A stretch of DNA of 64,000 bases. It comes from Erythrobacter sp. QSSC1-22B (GTDB lineage: Bacteria > Pseudomonadota > Alphaproteobacteria > Sphingomonadales > Sphingomonadaceae). The stretch lies in NCBI RefSeq assembly GCF_001678665.1, contig NZ_LZRP01000001.1:434001-498000 (forward strand), given 5' to 3'. Under the pieces are notes generated by a model that made no database searches, was not told where the DNA came from, and saw nothing but the letters and a program-made list of their open reading frames with translations. Of the stretch, positions 1 to 9,183 are shown one piece after another; the stretch's first letter is position 1; each line of letters begins with the position of its first letter. The position numbers were made by a program, and so were the translations under genes.

Positions 1-14
1 GGGCTGCGCGCAAG

Positions 15-692
15 GTGTTCAGGGTCAATCCCTCGCGCTCGGCGCGGCAGCGGGCAACCGCCATGCTGACCGCGGGCGCGGTCGGGCTGGCGGCCTTTAC
101 CGGACCCTCGTCGGTGCGGTTCGGATCCGACAACAGCGAGAACAGCCTCGTGATGGGGTCCGACGATCCCACCCAGAACCGCATCCACGCCAGCCGGATT
201 TCCACCAGCGCGCAGTTCAAGACCGCGCTGATCCAAGAAGAGGGCGTGCGGCAGGTGGTCTATCGCGATGTCGCCGGTTACCCCACCGTGGGCGTCGGCC
301 ATCTGATTGAGCCACAGGACAATCTGCGCGTCGGCGACCGCGTGACGAAGGCACAGGTGCTGCGCTTCCTCGACGGCGATATCGCCGAGGCCGAGGGCCA
401 TGTGCGCGATCTGATCGGCGATCTGCCGCTGTTCCAGCACGAATTCGATGCGCTGGTCGACCTCGTTTACAATGTCGGGCGCGGCAATGTCTCGGCATCG
501 CAAAGCCCGCGCCTCAACGCCGCGATCGATGCCGGCGATTACGAGCGGATTGCCTCGGAACTCGACTACACCCACGCCGCGGGCCGGGTGGCGCGCGGGC
601 TGGAATTTCGCAGCGAACGGCGTGCCTCGATCTTTCTCGACGCCGCCTACGAGGATCCGCGCGAAGCGGGCTCGTCGCGTTCCGATGTATGA
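15..692 (+). CDS. GH24 (T4-type) lysozyme / muramidase, possibly exported
   Basis: Predicted to cleave peptidoglycan glycan strands. The catalytic triad spacing of T4 lysozyme is visible: Glu76, Asp85 (nine later) and Thr91 (six later), inside EEGVRQVVYRD...YPTVGVGH, and a second conserved block follows (FDALVDLVYNVG). Residues 16-30 are hydrophobic and could be a signal or anchor. The frame is open to the window edge, so the GTG used here may not be the real start; ATG at 63 is an alternative that would begin just before the hydrophobic stretch. No holin, spanin or phage structural gene lies nearby, so this looks like a chromosomal cell-wall enzyme and not a prophage remnant. ThpR follows 12 bases downstream. 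Confidence 0.8.
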   Translation: MFRVNPSRSARQRATAMLTAGAVGLAAFTGPSSVRFGSDNSENSLVMGSDDPTQNRIHASRISTSAQFKTALIQEEGVRQVVYRDVAGYPTVGVGHLIEPQDNLRVGDRVTKAQVLRFLDGDIAEAEGHVRDLIGDLPLFQHEFDALVDLVYNVGRGNVSASQSPRLNAAIDAGDYERIASELDYTHAAGRVARGLEFRSERRASIFLDAAYEDPREAGSSRSDV

Positions 693-704
693 TAGGATGT
701 CGCG

Positions 705-1241
705 ATGGGGCCACGTTTCTTCATCGCCATCCGTCCGCCGGGAGATATTCGCGATCAGATGATCGACAGGATGGAGGCGCTGGATGGCGCGCGCTGGCAG
801 GACGACGACCAGTTGCATCTCACGCTGCGCTTCCTCGGCGAGGCCGATCCGCGGCAGGTGGACGATCTGATGGCGGCGCTGCAATCGGTCTCGGCCCCGC
901 CGTTCGCGCTGGCGCTGGACGGCGTGGGCCATTTCGAGCGCAAGGGCGTGCCACACACTCTTTGGGCAGGCGTTACGCGATCCGAACCACTGATGGTGCT
1001 GCGCAACCGGGTCGAGCGCGCCTGCCGCAGGGCGGGTTTTCCCGCCGAGACGCGCAAGTTTGCGCCGCATATCACCATTGCCCGGCTCAACCGCGCGACC
1101 GCTCCGCTCGAGGGCTGGTTGGCGCAAAACGCCGATTGCCACTCGAACCCTTGGCCGGTCGATTCCTTCCTTTTGTATGAAAGCCGGCTCGATCCGGGAG
1201 GATCGATCTATGAACCCGTAATGCGCTACAGATTTGCCTGA
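705..1241 (+). CDS. thpR: RNA 2',3'-cyclic phosphodiesterase (2H phosphoesterase, LigT/ThpR family)
   Basis: Family members hydrolyse 2',3'-cyclic phosphate ends of RNA and show 2'-5' RNA ligase activity in vitro. Both signature HxTx motifs are present: HLTL at residues 38-41 and HITI at 122-125, in a 178-residue protein, the usual length. The N-terminal beta strand RFFIAIRPP is typical. ATG start 12 bases after the lysozyme stop; the next gene starts 1 base after the stop, so the three probably share a transcript. The function is confident from the paired motifs; the physiological RNA substrate is unknown. Confidence 0.88.
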   Translation: MGPRFFIAIRPPGDIRDQMIDRMEALDGARWQDDDQLHLTLRFLGEADPRQVDDLMAALQSVSAPPFALALDGVGHFERKGVPHTLWAGVTRSEPLMVLRNRVERACRRAGFPAETRKFAPHITIARLNRATAPLEGWLAQNADCHSNPWPVDSFLLYESRLDPGGSIYEPVMRYRFA

Positions 1242-1242
1242 G

Positions 1243-1866
1243 ATGATCCGCCCCACACTCCTTCCCTCCCTGCTCGCGCTTGCCTGCTGCGCCTGTTCGC
1301 CTGCGGGTGAGCCTGCGCCCGAGCGCGTGGAGGCGATGGCGGCCACCACCAAAGCGACACCGAAGGATTGCCTGCTGATGGTGTGGTCGAACCAGAAGCA
1401 GCGCGACATCACCTTCGACCGCGCGCATGATCTGGTCGATGGTGGCGCGATTTCCTGCGCCACCGGAACCAGCCCGAGCCAGTTCCAGGCCGCGCTCGAA
1501 GCGCTGCGCGAGGCCGCGCGCTCGGGCGACAGCCGCCGCGTGCTCGACGAGGTCGGCATCCCGCTGCTCTATATCGACCGCGCGGGCAATCGCGTGGAGC
1601 TCGACGAGGCGCGCGCCGAGGCGCTGGCCGAGGAGGTGTTCGACGCCGAGTTGATGCGCACGCTCGAACGGCTCGATCTGAAGGACATGACCGTGGTCCC
1701 CGAACGCGGCGGGTTCTTCGAACTGGGCTCGCTGTGGCTGGTGGTGGACCAGCAGGGCGGGCGCCCGCGGCTGGTCACGGTCAACCGTCAGGCGCTCGCC
1801 GAGGCCGCCGACGCGGCAAGGAGCGCGGCGCAGGGCCGGCAGGGCGAGGTGGTCCCCGAAGGCTGA
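1243..1866 (+). CDS. Hypothetical lipoprotein
   Basis: Unrecognised protein of about 207 residues. The start MIRPTLLPSLLALACC is a short signal sequence with a relaxed lipobox (Cys15 preceded by Ala-Leu-Ala), suggesting export and lipidation. The rest is soluble, charged and Ala/Glu-rich, with no motif I can name. An in-frame TTG at 1234 overlaps thpR; I prefer the ATG at 1243, which puts the signal sequence at the N-terminus. It directly follows thpR, so it is likely cotranscribed. No function is proposed. Confidence 0.6.
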   Translation: MIRPTLLPSLLALACCACSPAGEPAPERVEAMAATTKATPKDCLLMVWSNQKQRDITFDRAHDLVDGGAISCATGTSPSQFQAALEALREAARSGDSRRVLDEVGIPLLYIDRAGNRVELDEARAEALAEEVFDAELMRTLERLDLKDMTVVPERGGFFELGSLWLVVDQQGGRPRLVTVNRQALAEAADAARSAAQGRQGEVVPEG

Positions 1867-2015
1867 CGTTTCGCGGCGGCTGGCGGGCGAACGGGGCCAG
1901 CCCCTTGCATTCGCTGGCAATCCCCTGTTCAAGCGCGCCAGTCTAAACGTTTTTGATCCGTGGGCGCACCCACGTCCCGAAATACGACCCAATGTGAATT
2001 GAACCGGAGACCGAT

Positions 2016-4268
2016 ATGAAGGCCCAAATTCTGGCCACGACCGCCGCTGCTGCCCTGCTGGCCGGCTGCACCACCACCACCGCCGGAGAGACGATGGATC
2101 GCCCGCTTCCCGGAGCGCAGGCCGATTCCGGCGTGACCATCCCCGAAGGCTCGGGCTATTTCGCCGCCGACAGCACGCTGCCGTTCCTGACCCCTGATTT
2201 CTCCCAGATCTCCGAGGATGATTACCTCCCCGCCTTCGAACAGGGCATGGCGATCCAGAAGGCCGAGGTCGAGGCGATCGTGCAGAACCCCGCCGCGCCG
2301 ACCTTTGCCAACACCATCGTCGAGCTCGAGAAGTCGGGCCGGATGCTGGGCCGGGTGGCCAATGTGTTCTTCGCGGTGACCGGCACCAACACCACCGACC
2401 GGCTCGATGAAATCAACACCGAGATCAGCCCGGTCCTCTCCGCGCATTCCGACAGCATCACGCTCAACCCCGCGCTGTTCGAGCGCGTGAAGGCGGTCTA
2501 CGACAACCGCGCAGCGATGGCGATGACGCCCGAGGATGCGACGCTGCTCGAGAACACCTATGAGGGCATGGTCCACGCCGGCGCGCTGCTGACCGACGCC
2601 CAGCGCGAGCGGGTCAAGGCGATCAACACGCAGCTTTCCACCGTAACGACCGATCTGAGCCAGAAGGTGCGTTCGTCGATGAGCGACCAGCCGCTCGTGG
2701 TCGACACCCGCGAGGAGCTGGCCGGCCTGTCGGATGCCGATATCCAGGCTGCCGCCGATCTCGCCACCGAGAAGGGCCAGCCCGGCAAGTTCGCGATCGC
2801 GCTGCAGAACACCACCCAGCAGCCGGTGCTCCCCAGCCTGGAAAACCGGGCGGTGCGCGAGAAGCTGTTCATGCTCAGCTATCATCGCGCCGATGGCCAG
2901 CGCGGGTTCGACACGCGTTCGGTGATCGCCGAGATCGCCGCGCTGCGCGCCGAAAAGGCCGCGCTGTTCGGTCAGCCCGACTGGGCGACCTATGCGATGT
3001 GGGACCGAATGGCCGAGAACCCAAAGACTGCGCTCGACTTCATGGGCCAGATGGTGCCCGCGCTCGCCGCAACCCAGCGCCGCGAGGCCGCGCTGCTCAA
3101 CGAGGTGATTGCGGCAGGTGGCGAGAATTTCGAGGTCAAGCCATGGGACTGGTATCGCTATGCCAACCAGGTCAAGGCCGAACGCTACGACCTCGATGAC
3201 GACGCGGTGATGGAGTATTTCCAGCTCGAGAACGTGCTTGAGGACGGCATCTTCTACATGTCCGAAAAGCTCTACGGGCTGACCTTCGAGCGTCGCACCG
3301 ATTTGCCGGTCTATCACCCCGATGTCTGGACCTACACGGTGTTCGACCGCGACGGTTCCGAGCTGGGTCTGTTCTATTTCGACCCGTTCCAGCGCCAGTC
3401 CAAGCGTGGCGGCGCGTGGATGAGCAATTTCGTTTCGCAGAGCGATCTGTGGGGCACCAGCCCGGTGATCTACAACGTCCTCAACATCCCCAAGGCGGCG
3501 GCGGGCGAACCGCAGCTGGTCAGCTTCGACTGGGTCAACACCGCGTTCCACGAATTCGGCCACGCGCTGCACGGCTTCTTCGCCGACCAGCGCTACGAGA
3601 GCCTGTCGGGTACCGCGACGGCGCGCGATTTCGTCGAATATCCCAGCCAGGTCCACGAGATGTGGGCGACCGATCCCGAAGTGCTGGCAAACTACGCCAA
3701 GCACTACGAGACCGGCGAGACCATCCCGGCCGAAATGATCGCCAAGATCGAAGCCGCAGCCAAGTTCAACCAGGGCTATGATTTCGGCGAAGTGGTGGCC
3801 GCGGCGCTGCTCGACATGAAGTGGCATGCGCTCACCCCTGCACAGGCGCGGGCGATCGACACCCCGGCCAAGGTCGATGCCTTCGAGCGCCAGTCGCTCT
3901 CGGAGGTAGGGCTCGAGGTCGATCTGGTGCCGCCGCGCTATCGCAGCACCTATTTCAACCACATCTTCAGCTCGCCCGCGGGCTACAGCGCGGGCTATTA
4001 CAGCTATCTGTGGACCGAGATGCTCGATCGCGACAGCCGCAAGTGGTTCCGCGAGAACGGCGGGATGACGCGCGAGAATGGCGATCACTATCGCGCCACC
4101 GTGCTCAGCCGCGGCGGGACGATGGACTATTTCGAGATGTTCGAGAACTTCGCCGGGCGCCAGCCCGACATCACCCCGATGCTCGAGGCGCGCGGGCTGA
4201 TCCCGGGCGACGAAGCGGCGGACAGCGAGGTTTCGGATGGCGCTCTGCCCCCGAAGACGGTGAACTGA
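2016..4268 (+). CDS. dcp: M3 family zinc metallopeptidase (peptidyl-dipeptidase Dcp-like), predicted lipoprotein
   Basis: Oligopeptide-degrading M3 metallopeptidase of 750 residues. Zinc site: HEFGH at 512-516 with the third ligand Glu541, exactly 29 residues after the first His as in thimet oligopeptidase and Dcp. Unlike cytoplasmic E. coli Dcp, it begins with a lipoprotein signal (LAGC, Cys18) followed by a Thr-rich linker, so it probably acts in the periplasm on imported or cell-wall peptides. ATG start has a GGAG-like site about eight bases upstream. A bidirectional-looking terminator follows, separating it from the convergent cobalamin operon. The family call is firm; dipeptidyl versus endo-oligopeptidase activity cannot be read from sequence. 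Confidence 0.88.
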   Translation: MKAQILATTAAAALLAGCTTTTAGETMDRPLPGAQADSGVTIPEGSGYFAADSTLPFLTPDFSQISEDDYLPAFEQGMAIQKAEVEAIVQNPAAPTFANTIVELEKSGRMLGRVANVFFAVTGTNTTDRLDEINTEISPVLSAHSDSITLNPALFERVKAVYDNRAAMAMTPEDATLLENTYEGMVHAGALLTDAQRERVKAINTQLSTVTTDLSQKVRSSMSDQPLVVDTREELAGLSDADIQAAADLATEKGQPGKFAIALQNTTQQPVLPSLENRAVREKLFMLSYHRADGQRGFDTRSVIAEIAALRAEKAALFGQPDWATYAMWDRMAENPKTALDFMGQMVPALAATQRREAALLNEVIAAGGENFEVKPWDWYRYANQVKAERYDLDDDAVMEYFQLENVLEDGIFYMSEKLYGLTFERRTDLPVYHPDVWTYTVFDRDGSELGLFYFDPFQRQSKRGGAWMSNFVSQSDLWGTSPVIYNVLNIPKAAAGEPQLVSFDWVNTAFHEFGHALHGFFADQRYESLSGTATARDFVEYPSQVHEMWATDPEVLANYAKHYETGETIPAEMIAKIEAAAKFNQGYDFGEVVAAALLDMKWHALTPAQARAIDTPAKVDAFERQSLSEVGLEVDLVPPRYRSTYFNHIFSSPAGYSAGYYSYLWTEMLDRDSRKWFRENGGMTRENGDHYRATVLSRGGTMDYFEMFENFAGRQPDITPMLEARGLIPGDEAADSEVSDGALPPKTVN

Positions 4269-4293
4269 GCCAAGTGCGTCACTAAACACACGA

Positions 4294-4319
4294 GGGGGTC
4301 GGGCGCAGGTCCGGCCCCC
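4294..4319. terminator. Intrinsic terminator between convergent dcp and btuD
   Basis: A 9-bp stem (4294-4302 with 4311-4319, one G-T wobble) and an 8-base loop sit between two convergent stop codons, with a T-rich stretch (TTCTCCTT) after it on the + strand. It probably serves dcp and may also stop the opposite operon. Confidence 0.6.
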
Positions 4320-4331
4320 TTCTCCTTGTGC

Positions 4332-5078
4332 TCAGTCCGCGGTGACGAGCGCGCGGCGGCCGGGCTCGCCGATCCAGCGGGTGGCTACCTTCCAGACCCG
4401 CGCAATGACATCCGCGGCGAGCGCGCTGTGCGGCGGGCCATCGGCGACCACGCTGCCGCCGTCGAGCACCACAACGCGATCCGCATGGTTCATCGCCAGC
4501 GCGAGATCGTGGAGCACCAGAACCACCCCGGTCCCGGCCCCGGTCCCGGCATCGGCCGCGCGGCGCAGATGCCGCAGCAGCGCGAACTGGTGCGCCAGAT
4601 CGAGCGCGGCGAGCGGCTCGTCGGCGAGGATCCATTCGGGCGTCCCCGCCAGCACCCGCGCGAGCAGCACCCGCGCGGTCTCGCCGCCCGAAAGCGACAG
4701 CGCGCGGCGCTCGGCGAGCGCCCCCAGATCGAGCGCGGCGATCGCGGCATCGACCGGACCTGCTAGCTTGTCGCCATGCGGCATCCGCCCCAGCTCGATC
4801 AGGCTGCGGACCGGCACGTCCCAGGCGATCTCGGGGCTCTGCGGCAGATAGCCCAGCCGTTTTGCGCGCTCTATCGAATGGAATTGCGCGAGGTCGTCTG
4901 TGCCCAGCAGCACCCGCCCGGCATCGGGTGTGATCAGCCCGGCAAGCGTTTCGAGCAGGGTGGACTTGCCCGCGCCATTGGGGCCGCAGAGCGAGGTGAT
5001 TTCTCCGCGCCGCAGTTCAAGCGAGACTTCGTCGAGACGGTTCGCGACCGTGAGCCGCTCTGCTGCCAGCGTGCTCAC
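4332..5078 (-). CDS. btuD: Cobalamin ABC transporter ATP-binding protein
   Basis: Cytoplasmic ATPase of the B12 importer, 248 residues. Walker A GPNGAGKST at 32-40, signature LSGGE at 129-133, Walker B ILADEP at 150-155 and switch His190 are all intact. GTG start at 5078 overlaps the permease stop as GTGA. The frame stays open far upstream, but that stretch is only permease DNA read in the wrong frame. FecE-like siderophore ATPases look the same; the assignment to cobalamin rests on the operon's riboswitch and receptor. A Gly/Thr-rich segment near residues 178-184 comes from a short GC-rich repeat in the DNA. Confidence 0.85.
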   Translation of the reverse strand: MSTLAAERLTVANRLDEVSLELRRGEITSLCGPNGAGKSTLLETLAGLITPDAGRVLLGTDDLAQFHSIERAKRLGYLPQSPEIAWDVPVRSLIELGRMPHGDKLAGPVDAAIAALDLGALAERRALSLSGGETARVLLARVLAGTPEWILADEPLAALDLAHQFALLRHLRRAADAGTGAGTGVVLVLHDLALAMNHADRVVVLDGGSVVADGPPHSALAADVIARVWKVATRWIGEPGRRALVTAD

Positions 5079-6028
5079 AGAAGCCCCCTGCGCAGGCGCA
5101 ACAACAGCCACAGGAAAAACGGCGCCCCGAGCAGGCTGAGCGCGATCCCGAGCCGCAGTTCGGTGACCAGCGGCAGCACCCGCACAATGCTGTCGGCAAT
5201 TAGCACCAGCAGCGCGCCTGCCAGCGCGCTCGGCAGGATCAGCCGCGAGGGGCGGCGGTCGGTGAAGGGGCGCACCAGATGCGGGACGATCAGCCCGACG
5301 AAGCCGATGATCCCCGCCACCGCGACGCTGGCGCCCACGGTCAGCCCGACCCCGATCACCAGCAGCCACAGCAGGCGGGTGGTGTCGATCCCGAGGGAAC
5401 GCGCGACCGGCTCGCCCAGCGTCAGCGCATCGAGCGCCGGCCCGGCGCGCCACAGCAGCGCCACGCCGAGCGCGACCAGCGGCGCGGCAAGCCAGACCTC
5501 GCGCCAGCCGCGGTCGGTCAGCGCGCCGTTGAGCCACATCACGATCTCGCCCATCGCGAAGGCGTTGGGCGCGAGGCTGATCGCCAGCGCGGTAAGCGCG
5601 CCCGCGAGGCTCGCCACCATCAGCCCGGCGAGCGTGAACAGCGCGATCCCGCCGGTACGCCCGGCGATCGCCGCCAGCAGCGCCATCGCCCCGCCCGCTC
5701 CGATCAACGCGAACAGCGGCAGCAGCAGCGGCGAGGCGGCGTAGCCGAACCACAGTGCCACCACCGCACCCAGCGCCGCGCCGGGTGCGATACCGAACAG
5801 GCCGGGGTCAGCGAGCGGATTGCGCAGATAGCCCTGCATCGCCGCCCCCGCCGCGCCCAGCCCACCGCCAACCACAATGGCGAGCAGCGAGCGCGGCAAC
5901 CGCAGTTCGGCGAGGATCAGTGCCGCATTCGGGGTGCTTGCGGGGTCGAGCCAGACGCGGCCCGCGAGCAGCGAGAGCGGCAGAGCGAGCGCGAGCAACA
6001 GCGCGAACAGGGTGATGGCGCGGGTCAC
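5075..6028 (-). CDS. btuC: Cobalamin ABC transporter permease (BtuC/FecCD family)
   Basis: Inner-membrane permease of 317 residues, hydrophobic throughout as expected for the ten-helix FecCD fold. Family landmarks include LRLPRSLLAIVVGGGLGAAGAAMQ near the N-terminus, NPLADPGLFG, and GFVGLIVPH before the ATPase-contact region. GTG start at 6028 overlaps the binding-protein stop (GTGA), and its own stop overlaps btuD. It forms the channel half of the importer with BtuD and receives substrate from the lipoprotein BtuF. Substrate is inferred from the upstream cobalamin riboswitch. Confidence 0.85.
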   Translation of the reverse strand: MTRAITLFALLLALALPLSLLAGRVWLDPASTPNAALILAELRLPRSLLAIVVGGGLGAAGAAMQGYLRNPLADPGLFGIAPGAALGAVVALWFGYAASPLLLPLFALIGAGGAMALLAAIAGRTGGIALFTLAGLMVASLAGALTALAISLAPNAFAMGEIVMWLNGALTDRGWREVWLAAPLVALGVALLWRAGPALDALTLGEPVARSLGIDTTRLLWLLVIGVGLTVGASVAVAGIIGFVGLIVPHLVRPFTDRRPSRLILPSALAGALLVLIADSIVRVLPLVTELRLGIALSLLGAPFFLWLLLRLRRGLL

Positions 6029-6873
6029 CGGCTTGCGGTTCGCTTTGCCAGGCGGCGGTCGAGCATGGCGGTGCGCAGGGTTCGCAACCGCTCCATCGCG
6101 CGGATGATGGTCGGCCCGCCGCAATAGACCAGACCGGGATCGAACGGCTCGACCCGGGTCTGGGTAAGATGGTCCAGCAGCGGATGGTGCTGGCCGGGCT
6201 CGTTGCCCGCGACCAGCAACAGTTCGGGCGGATCGGCAGCGACCTGTTCGAGGCTGAGATAATCCGCCTGCCCCAGCCCGCGCGCGGCGGAATGGCTGGT
6301 AAACCCCGCGCGGGTCAGCAGGTCGGTGACCAGCGCCGCCTCGCCCGCGACGATCCCGCCCGATTGCCACAGCACGGTCGCAACGCGCTCGCCCTCGACC
6401 GGCACAGCGGCAGCCGCAATCCGCGCCGCCAGCCGTTCGCCTGCCGCCGTATCTCCCGCAAGCTGCGCCAGTTCGCGAACCTGCGCGATACTATCCTCGA
6501 TCCCGCTGGCGATCCCGAAGGAGACCACCGCGATCCCCATGTCCTCCAGCCCCGCACGGGTCGCGGGGGCGAGGAAAGGGCTGGCAACCACCACATCGGG
6601 GTCGAGCGCGAGCACTTCCTCGACCGTCCCGCCGGTGACGGCGAAGCGGCGCGCCACCCCGACGTCCATCGAGCTGGCGCGCGGATCGTGGCTGTAATGC
6701 GAGATCGCGAGGAGTTGCGCCGGGTCTGCGACCTCCGCCAGCACTGCATCGCTGCAGGGGTTGAGGCTGACGATGGTCGGCCGCGCTGGCAGGCGGTTAG
6801 CCTGAGGCTCGGGCGCGCGGCTCTCCGCGCACCCCGCCAGCAGCAGCGCCCCCGCCAGCCCGAGCCGGATCAC
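6025..6873 (-). CDS. btuF: Cobalamin-binding lipoprotein of ABC importer (BtuF-like)
   Basis: Substrate-binding protein of 282 residues with lipoprotein signal MIRLGLAGALLLAGC (Cys15), so anchored in the periplasm and not free like E. coli BtuF. The body follows the class III binding-protein pattern: TIVSLNPCSDAVLAEV, then DPDVVVA, and a long connecting helix. GTG start at 6873 overlaps the TonB receptor stop (GTGA). Because neighbours on both sides are B12 transport parts and a cobalamin riboswitch leads the operon, B12 is the likely ligand; corrinoid precursors remain possible. Confidence 0.8.
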   Translation of the reverse strand: MIRLGLAGALLLAGCAESRAPEPQANRLPARPTIVSLNPCSDAVLAEVADPAQLLAISHYSHDPRASSMDVGVARRFAVTGGTVEEVLALDPDVVVASPFLAPATRAGLEDMGIAVVSFGIASGIEDSIAQVRELAQLAGDTAAGERLAARIAAAAVPVEGERVATVLWQSGGIVAGEAALVTDLLTRAGFTSHSAARGLGQADYLSLEQVAADPPELLLVAGNEPGQHHPLLDHLTQTRVEPFDPGLVYCGGPTIIRAMERLRTLRTAMLDRRLAKRTASR

Positions 6874-8747
6874 ATCTGCGCCCTCACCCCGAGGAAGGCT
6901 CCCCGCCCGGGCGATCCGTAACCCGCCGCGGTCTGGTATTCCTCGTCGAAGACGTTCTCGACCCGGCCGAACACTTCCAGTGCACCGGTCAGCGGGAAGG
7001 AGGCGCGCAAGTCGAAGACCTCGTAGCCCTCGAGCCTGACGCTGTTGGCGGCGTTGTCGAAACTGTCGCCCACCAGCCGCAGATCGGCGCCGATCACCGC
7101 GCCCACCGGGGTCTGCCAATCGGCGAACAGCGTGGCGCTGTGGCGCGGACGGCGCGCGAGATCATTGCCGCTCAGCCGGTTCTCGGCATCCAGCAGGCTG
7201 TAGACCCCGGCGACCCGCAGCGCGGGCGCAATATCCGCGCCCAGCTCCACTTCGAGCCCCTGCGCCCGCGCCTCGGCGATATTGGCGTAGGTGAAGGTGG
7301 CATTGTCGAAGCCAATCAGATCCTCGCTGTCGCGGCGGAACGCCGTGACCGCGGCGTGAAAGCCGGAGCCGCGGGTGCCGCGTTCGAGCCCCAGATCCAT
7401 GCTGGTCGATTTTTCGGGGCGCAGGTCGAGATTGCCGAAGTCGGAATAGAGCTGGAACAGGCTCGGGGCCTTGAAGCCCTCGCCCACGCTGGCGCGCAAC
7501 CGCCACCCTTCGCCCAGCGCATAGCTGACATCGCCGCCGAAGCTGGTGGCGCTCCCGAAGCGGTCGTGATCGTCGAGCCGGGCACCGATATGCGCTGCCA
7601 GCCCGCCCAGCACCCAGCCAGCCTGGAGATAGGCGCCGGTGATGGTCGCGTCTTCGCCGGTGTCGCTATCGGTGCGGTATTCCGTCCACTCGCGATTGCC
7701 GCCGAAAGCCAGCGTCAGCCCGCCGATCAGCCGGTATTCACCGCGCAGCGACAGGTTCTGCGAGCTGCCATCGCTGGTGAACAGCGGGGCATCACCCAGC
7801 GCCGGGTCGAAATTGTCGCGCGACGTGTCGGCCAGCGCGTAGGAGGCGCGCAGCGTCAGGTCCTGCCCGTAATAGGCCAGCCCGAGCGCGCCCGAGAGCT
7901 GCTCCGTCTCCTGCGTTTCGGCGGTGTCGGCGAACACGAATGCGGGCGCGGGAAACCCGTCGATGTCGATGGTGCTGGCCGCATAGCGACCCTGCGCGAA
8001 CAGTTCGAGCCGGTCGGTCAGGTCGACGAAGGCCGAACCGCCCAGCGTAAACTGCTCGAACCCGTCGGGCTCGGTCCCCGATGCGGCGGCGGAGAAGCCG
8101 TCGCTGCGGACATAGGAGGCCGAGAGCCCGGCGAAATAGGCATCTTCGGAAAGCCCGCCGGTGGCGCTGGCGGAGAAGGTGTCGCGGGCGCCGTATTCGA
8201 CGCTGCCGGCCAACCCGCCGCGGCCGCGGGTCGAGACATCGATCACCCCGGCGATCGCGTCCGAACCCCAGATCGTGCTGTTGGAGCCACGCAGCAGGTC
8301 GATCTTGCCGATCGTGCCGGTGGTCAGCGTGCCGAAATCGAACCCGCCCGATGGCGACGCGGGATCGGCGACGCGCACCCCGTCGATCAGCACCAGCAAT
8401 TGCTCGGCCTCGCCGCCGCGCAGGCGTACCCCGGTGAAAGCGCCGAGCGGACCGTTGCGGCTGAAGGCGACACCGGGTGCGCGGGCGAGGACGCGGGTGA
8501 TGTCGGCGCCCTGGAGCGCCTCGATCTCGTCGCGACCAATCACGGTGACCGCCTGGCCGGTGTTCTCGATCCGGGTGAAGAGCCCGGTGGCGGTGACGGT
8601 GATCGCCTCCACCCCGTCATCGGTATCAGCGACGACGGTCTCCGCCTCCTCGACCCGCTCGGCGGGAAGCGCGGACTGGGCTGAAACTGCAGCAGGGATT
8701 GCAGTCGGAATCGCGGCAACCGTCAGCAAAAACAGAAATTTACGCAT
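6870..8747 (-). CDS. btuB: TonB-dependent cobalamin receptor (BtuB-like)
   Basis: Outer-membrane receptor of about 625 residues. Signal peptide at residues 1-23 ending in SAQ, TonB-box-like EAITVTATG near 47-55, plug domain with GVRLRGGEAEQLLVLIDGVRV, then a beta barrel ending in Met (FLGVRAQM). The start at 8747 puts the signal peptide at the N-terminus; the frame extends upstream to 8813 but without a better start. It heads a four-gene operon with every junction overlapping. A cobalamin riboswitch lies about 110 bases upstream, so expression should fall when B12 is plentiful. Confidence 0.88.
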   Translation of the reverse strand: MRKFLFLLTVAAIPTAIPAAVSAQSALPAERVEEAETVVADTDDGVEAITVTATGLFTRIENTGQAVTVIGRDEIEALQGADITRVLARAPGVAFSRNGPLGAFTGVRLRGGEAEQLLVLIDGVRVADPASPSGGFDFGTLTTGTIGKIDLLRGSNSTIWGSDAIAGVIDVSTRGRGGLAGSVEYGARDTFSASATGGLSEDAYFAGLSASYVRSDGFSAAASGTEPDGFEQFTLGGSAFVDLTDRLELFAQGRYAASTIDIDGFPAPAFVFADTAETQETEQLSGALGLAYYGQDLTLRASYALADTSRDNFDPALGDAPLFTSDGSSQNLSLRGEYRLIGGLTLAFGGNREWTEYRTDSDTGEDATITGAYLQAGWVLGGLAAHIGARLDDHDRFGSATSFGGDVSYALGEGWRLRASVGEGFKAPSLFQLYSDFGNLDLRPEKSTSMDLGLERGTRGSGFHAAVTAFRRDSEDLIGFDNATFTYANIAEARAQGLEVELGADIAPALRVAGVYSLLDAENRLSGNDLARRPRHSATLFADWQTPVGAVIGADLRLVGDSFDNAANSVRLEGYEVFDLRASFPLTGALEVFGRVENVFDEEYQTAAGYGSPGRGAFLGVRAQM

Positions 8748-8858
8748 GTATGCCCCTATCACGAACGAAACGCCGCTCATGACGGAGGAAGCTTGCGCAA
8801 AGCGCAGGCTCACCCGTTTGCCATCGGTACTCCCCGCCCGTGGCCGAACGACATCATG

Positions 8859-9012
8859 GGCAGGTCTCCTGGCTCCCGGATCACCGGTGTTCCCCGCCTT
8901 CCCGCTTGCGCAGTGGCATGATGGGGCACACCTAACCGGTCACAGTTGCGGGGGCAGCCGAAGTGTCGAACTCCGTTCCCTCTTAGGCCGGCGAACCGGC
9001 ACCGATGACGCG
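8859..9012 (-). ncRNA. Cobalamin (B12) riboswitch
   Basis: On the minus strand the B12 box AGCCAGGAGACCTGCC lies at 8874-8859. Upstream in the same transcript are the other hallmark blocks in order: GGTGCCGG at the 5' end near 9010, CCTAAGAGGGAA, CTGCCCCCGCAACTG, GCCACTG and GGGAAGGCGG. Together these match the cobalamin aptamer core. It lies in the leader of the B12 uptake operon, so it should sense adenosyl- or methylcobalamin and repress the receptor. Exact ends are estimated. Confidence 0.95.
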
Positions 9013-9018
9013 GAATCG

Positions 9019-9047
9019 CCCGTAGTCGAGACTTTCATCGCGCGCAA
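9019..9047 (-). promoter_or_regulatory. Candidate promoter for the cobalamin uptake operon
   Basis: Minus-strand TTGCGC, 17 bases, TACGGG. The predicted start falls within a few bases of the 5' edge of the riboswitch aptamer, which supports it. The boxes themselves are only moderate matches. Confidence 0.4.
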
Positions 9048-9183
9048 GCGAGCTGTCCGATTTCGGGATGGGTGCAGCGAGCGCGCGCGGGAGGTGCTAA
9101 ATTAGTGCTAGGGAAACGATTGGCCTGCTAAGGGCGCGGGCCTATCTAGAAACCCGCAAGATCGCATTCAGGAAATCACCACG

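Noticed and set aside
15-692. Lysozyme as part of a prophage
   Set aside because: No holin, spanin, terminase or structural genes nearby; housekeeping neighbours.
5079-5753. Upstream extension of the BtuD frame as a fused N-terminal domain
   Set aside because: It is the permease gene in a wrong frame, with Arg/Ala-rich noise; the GTGA overlap start is better.
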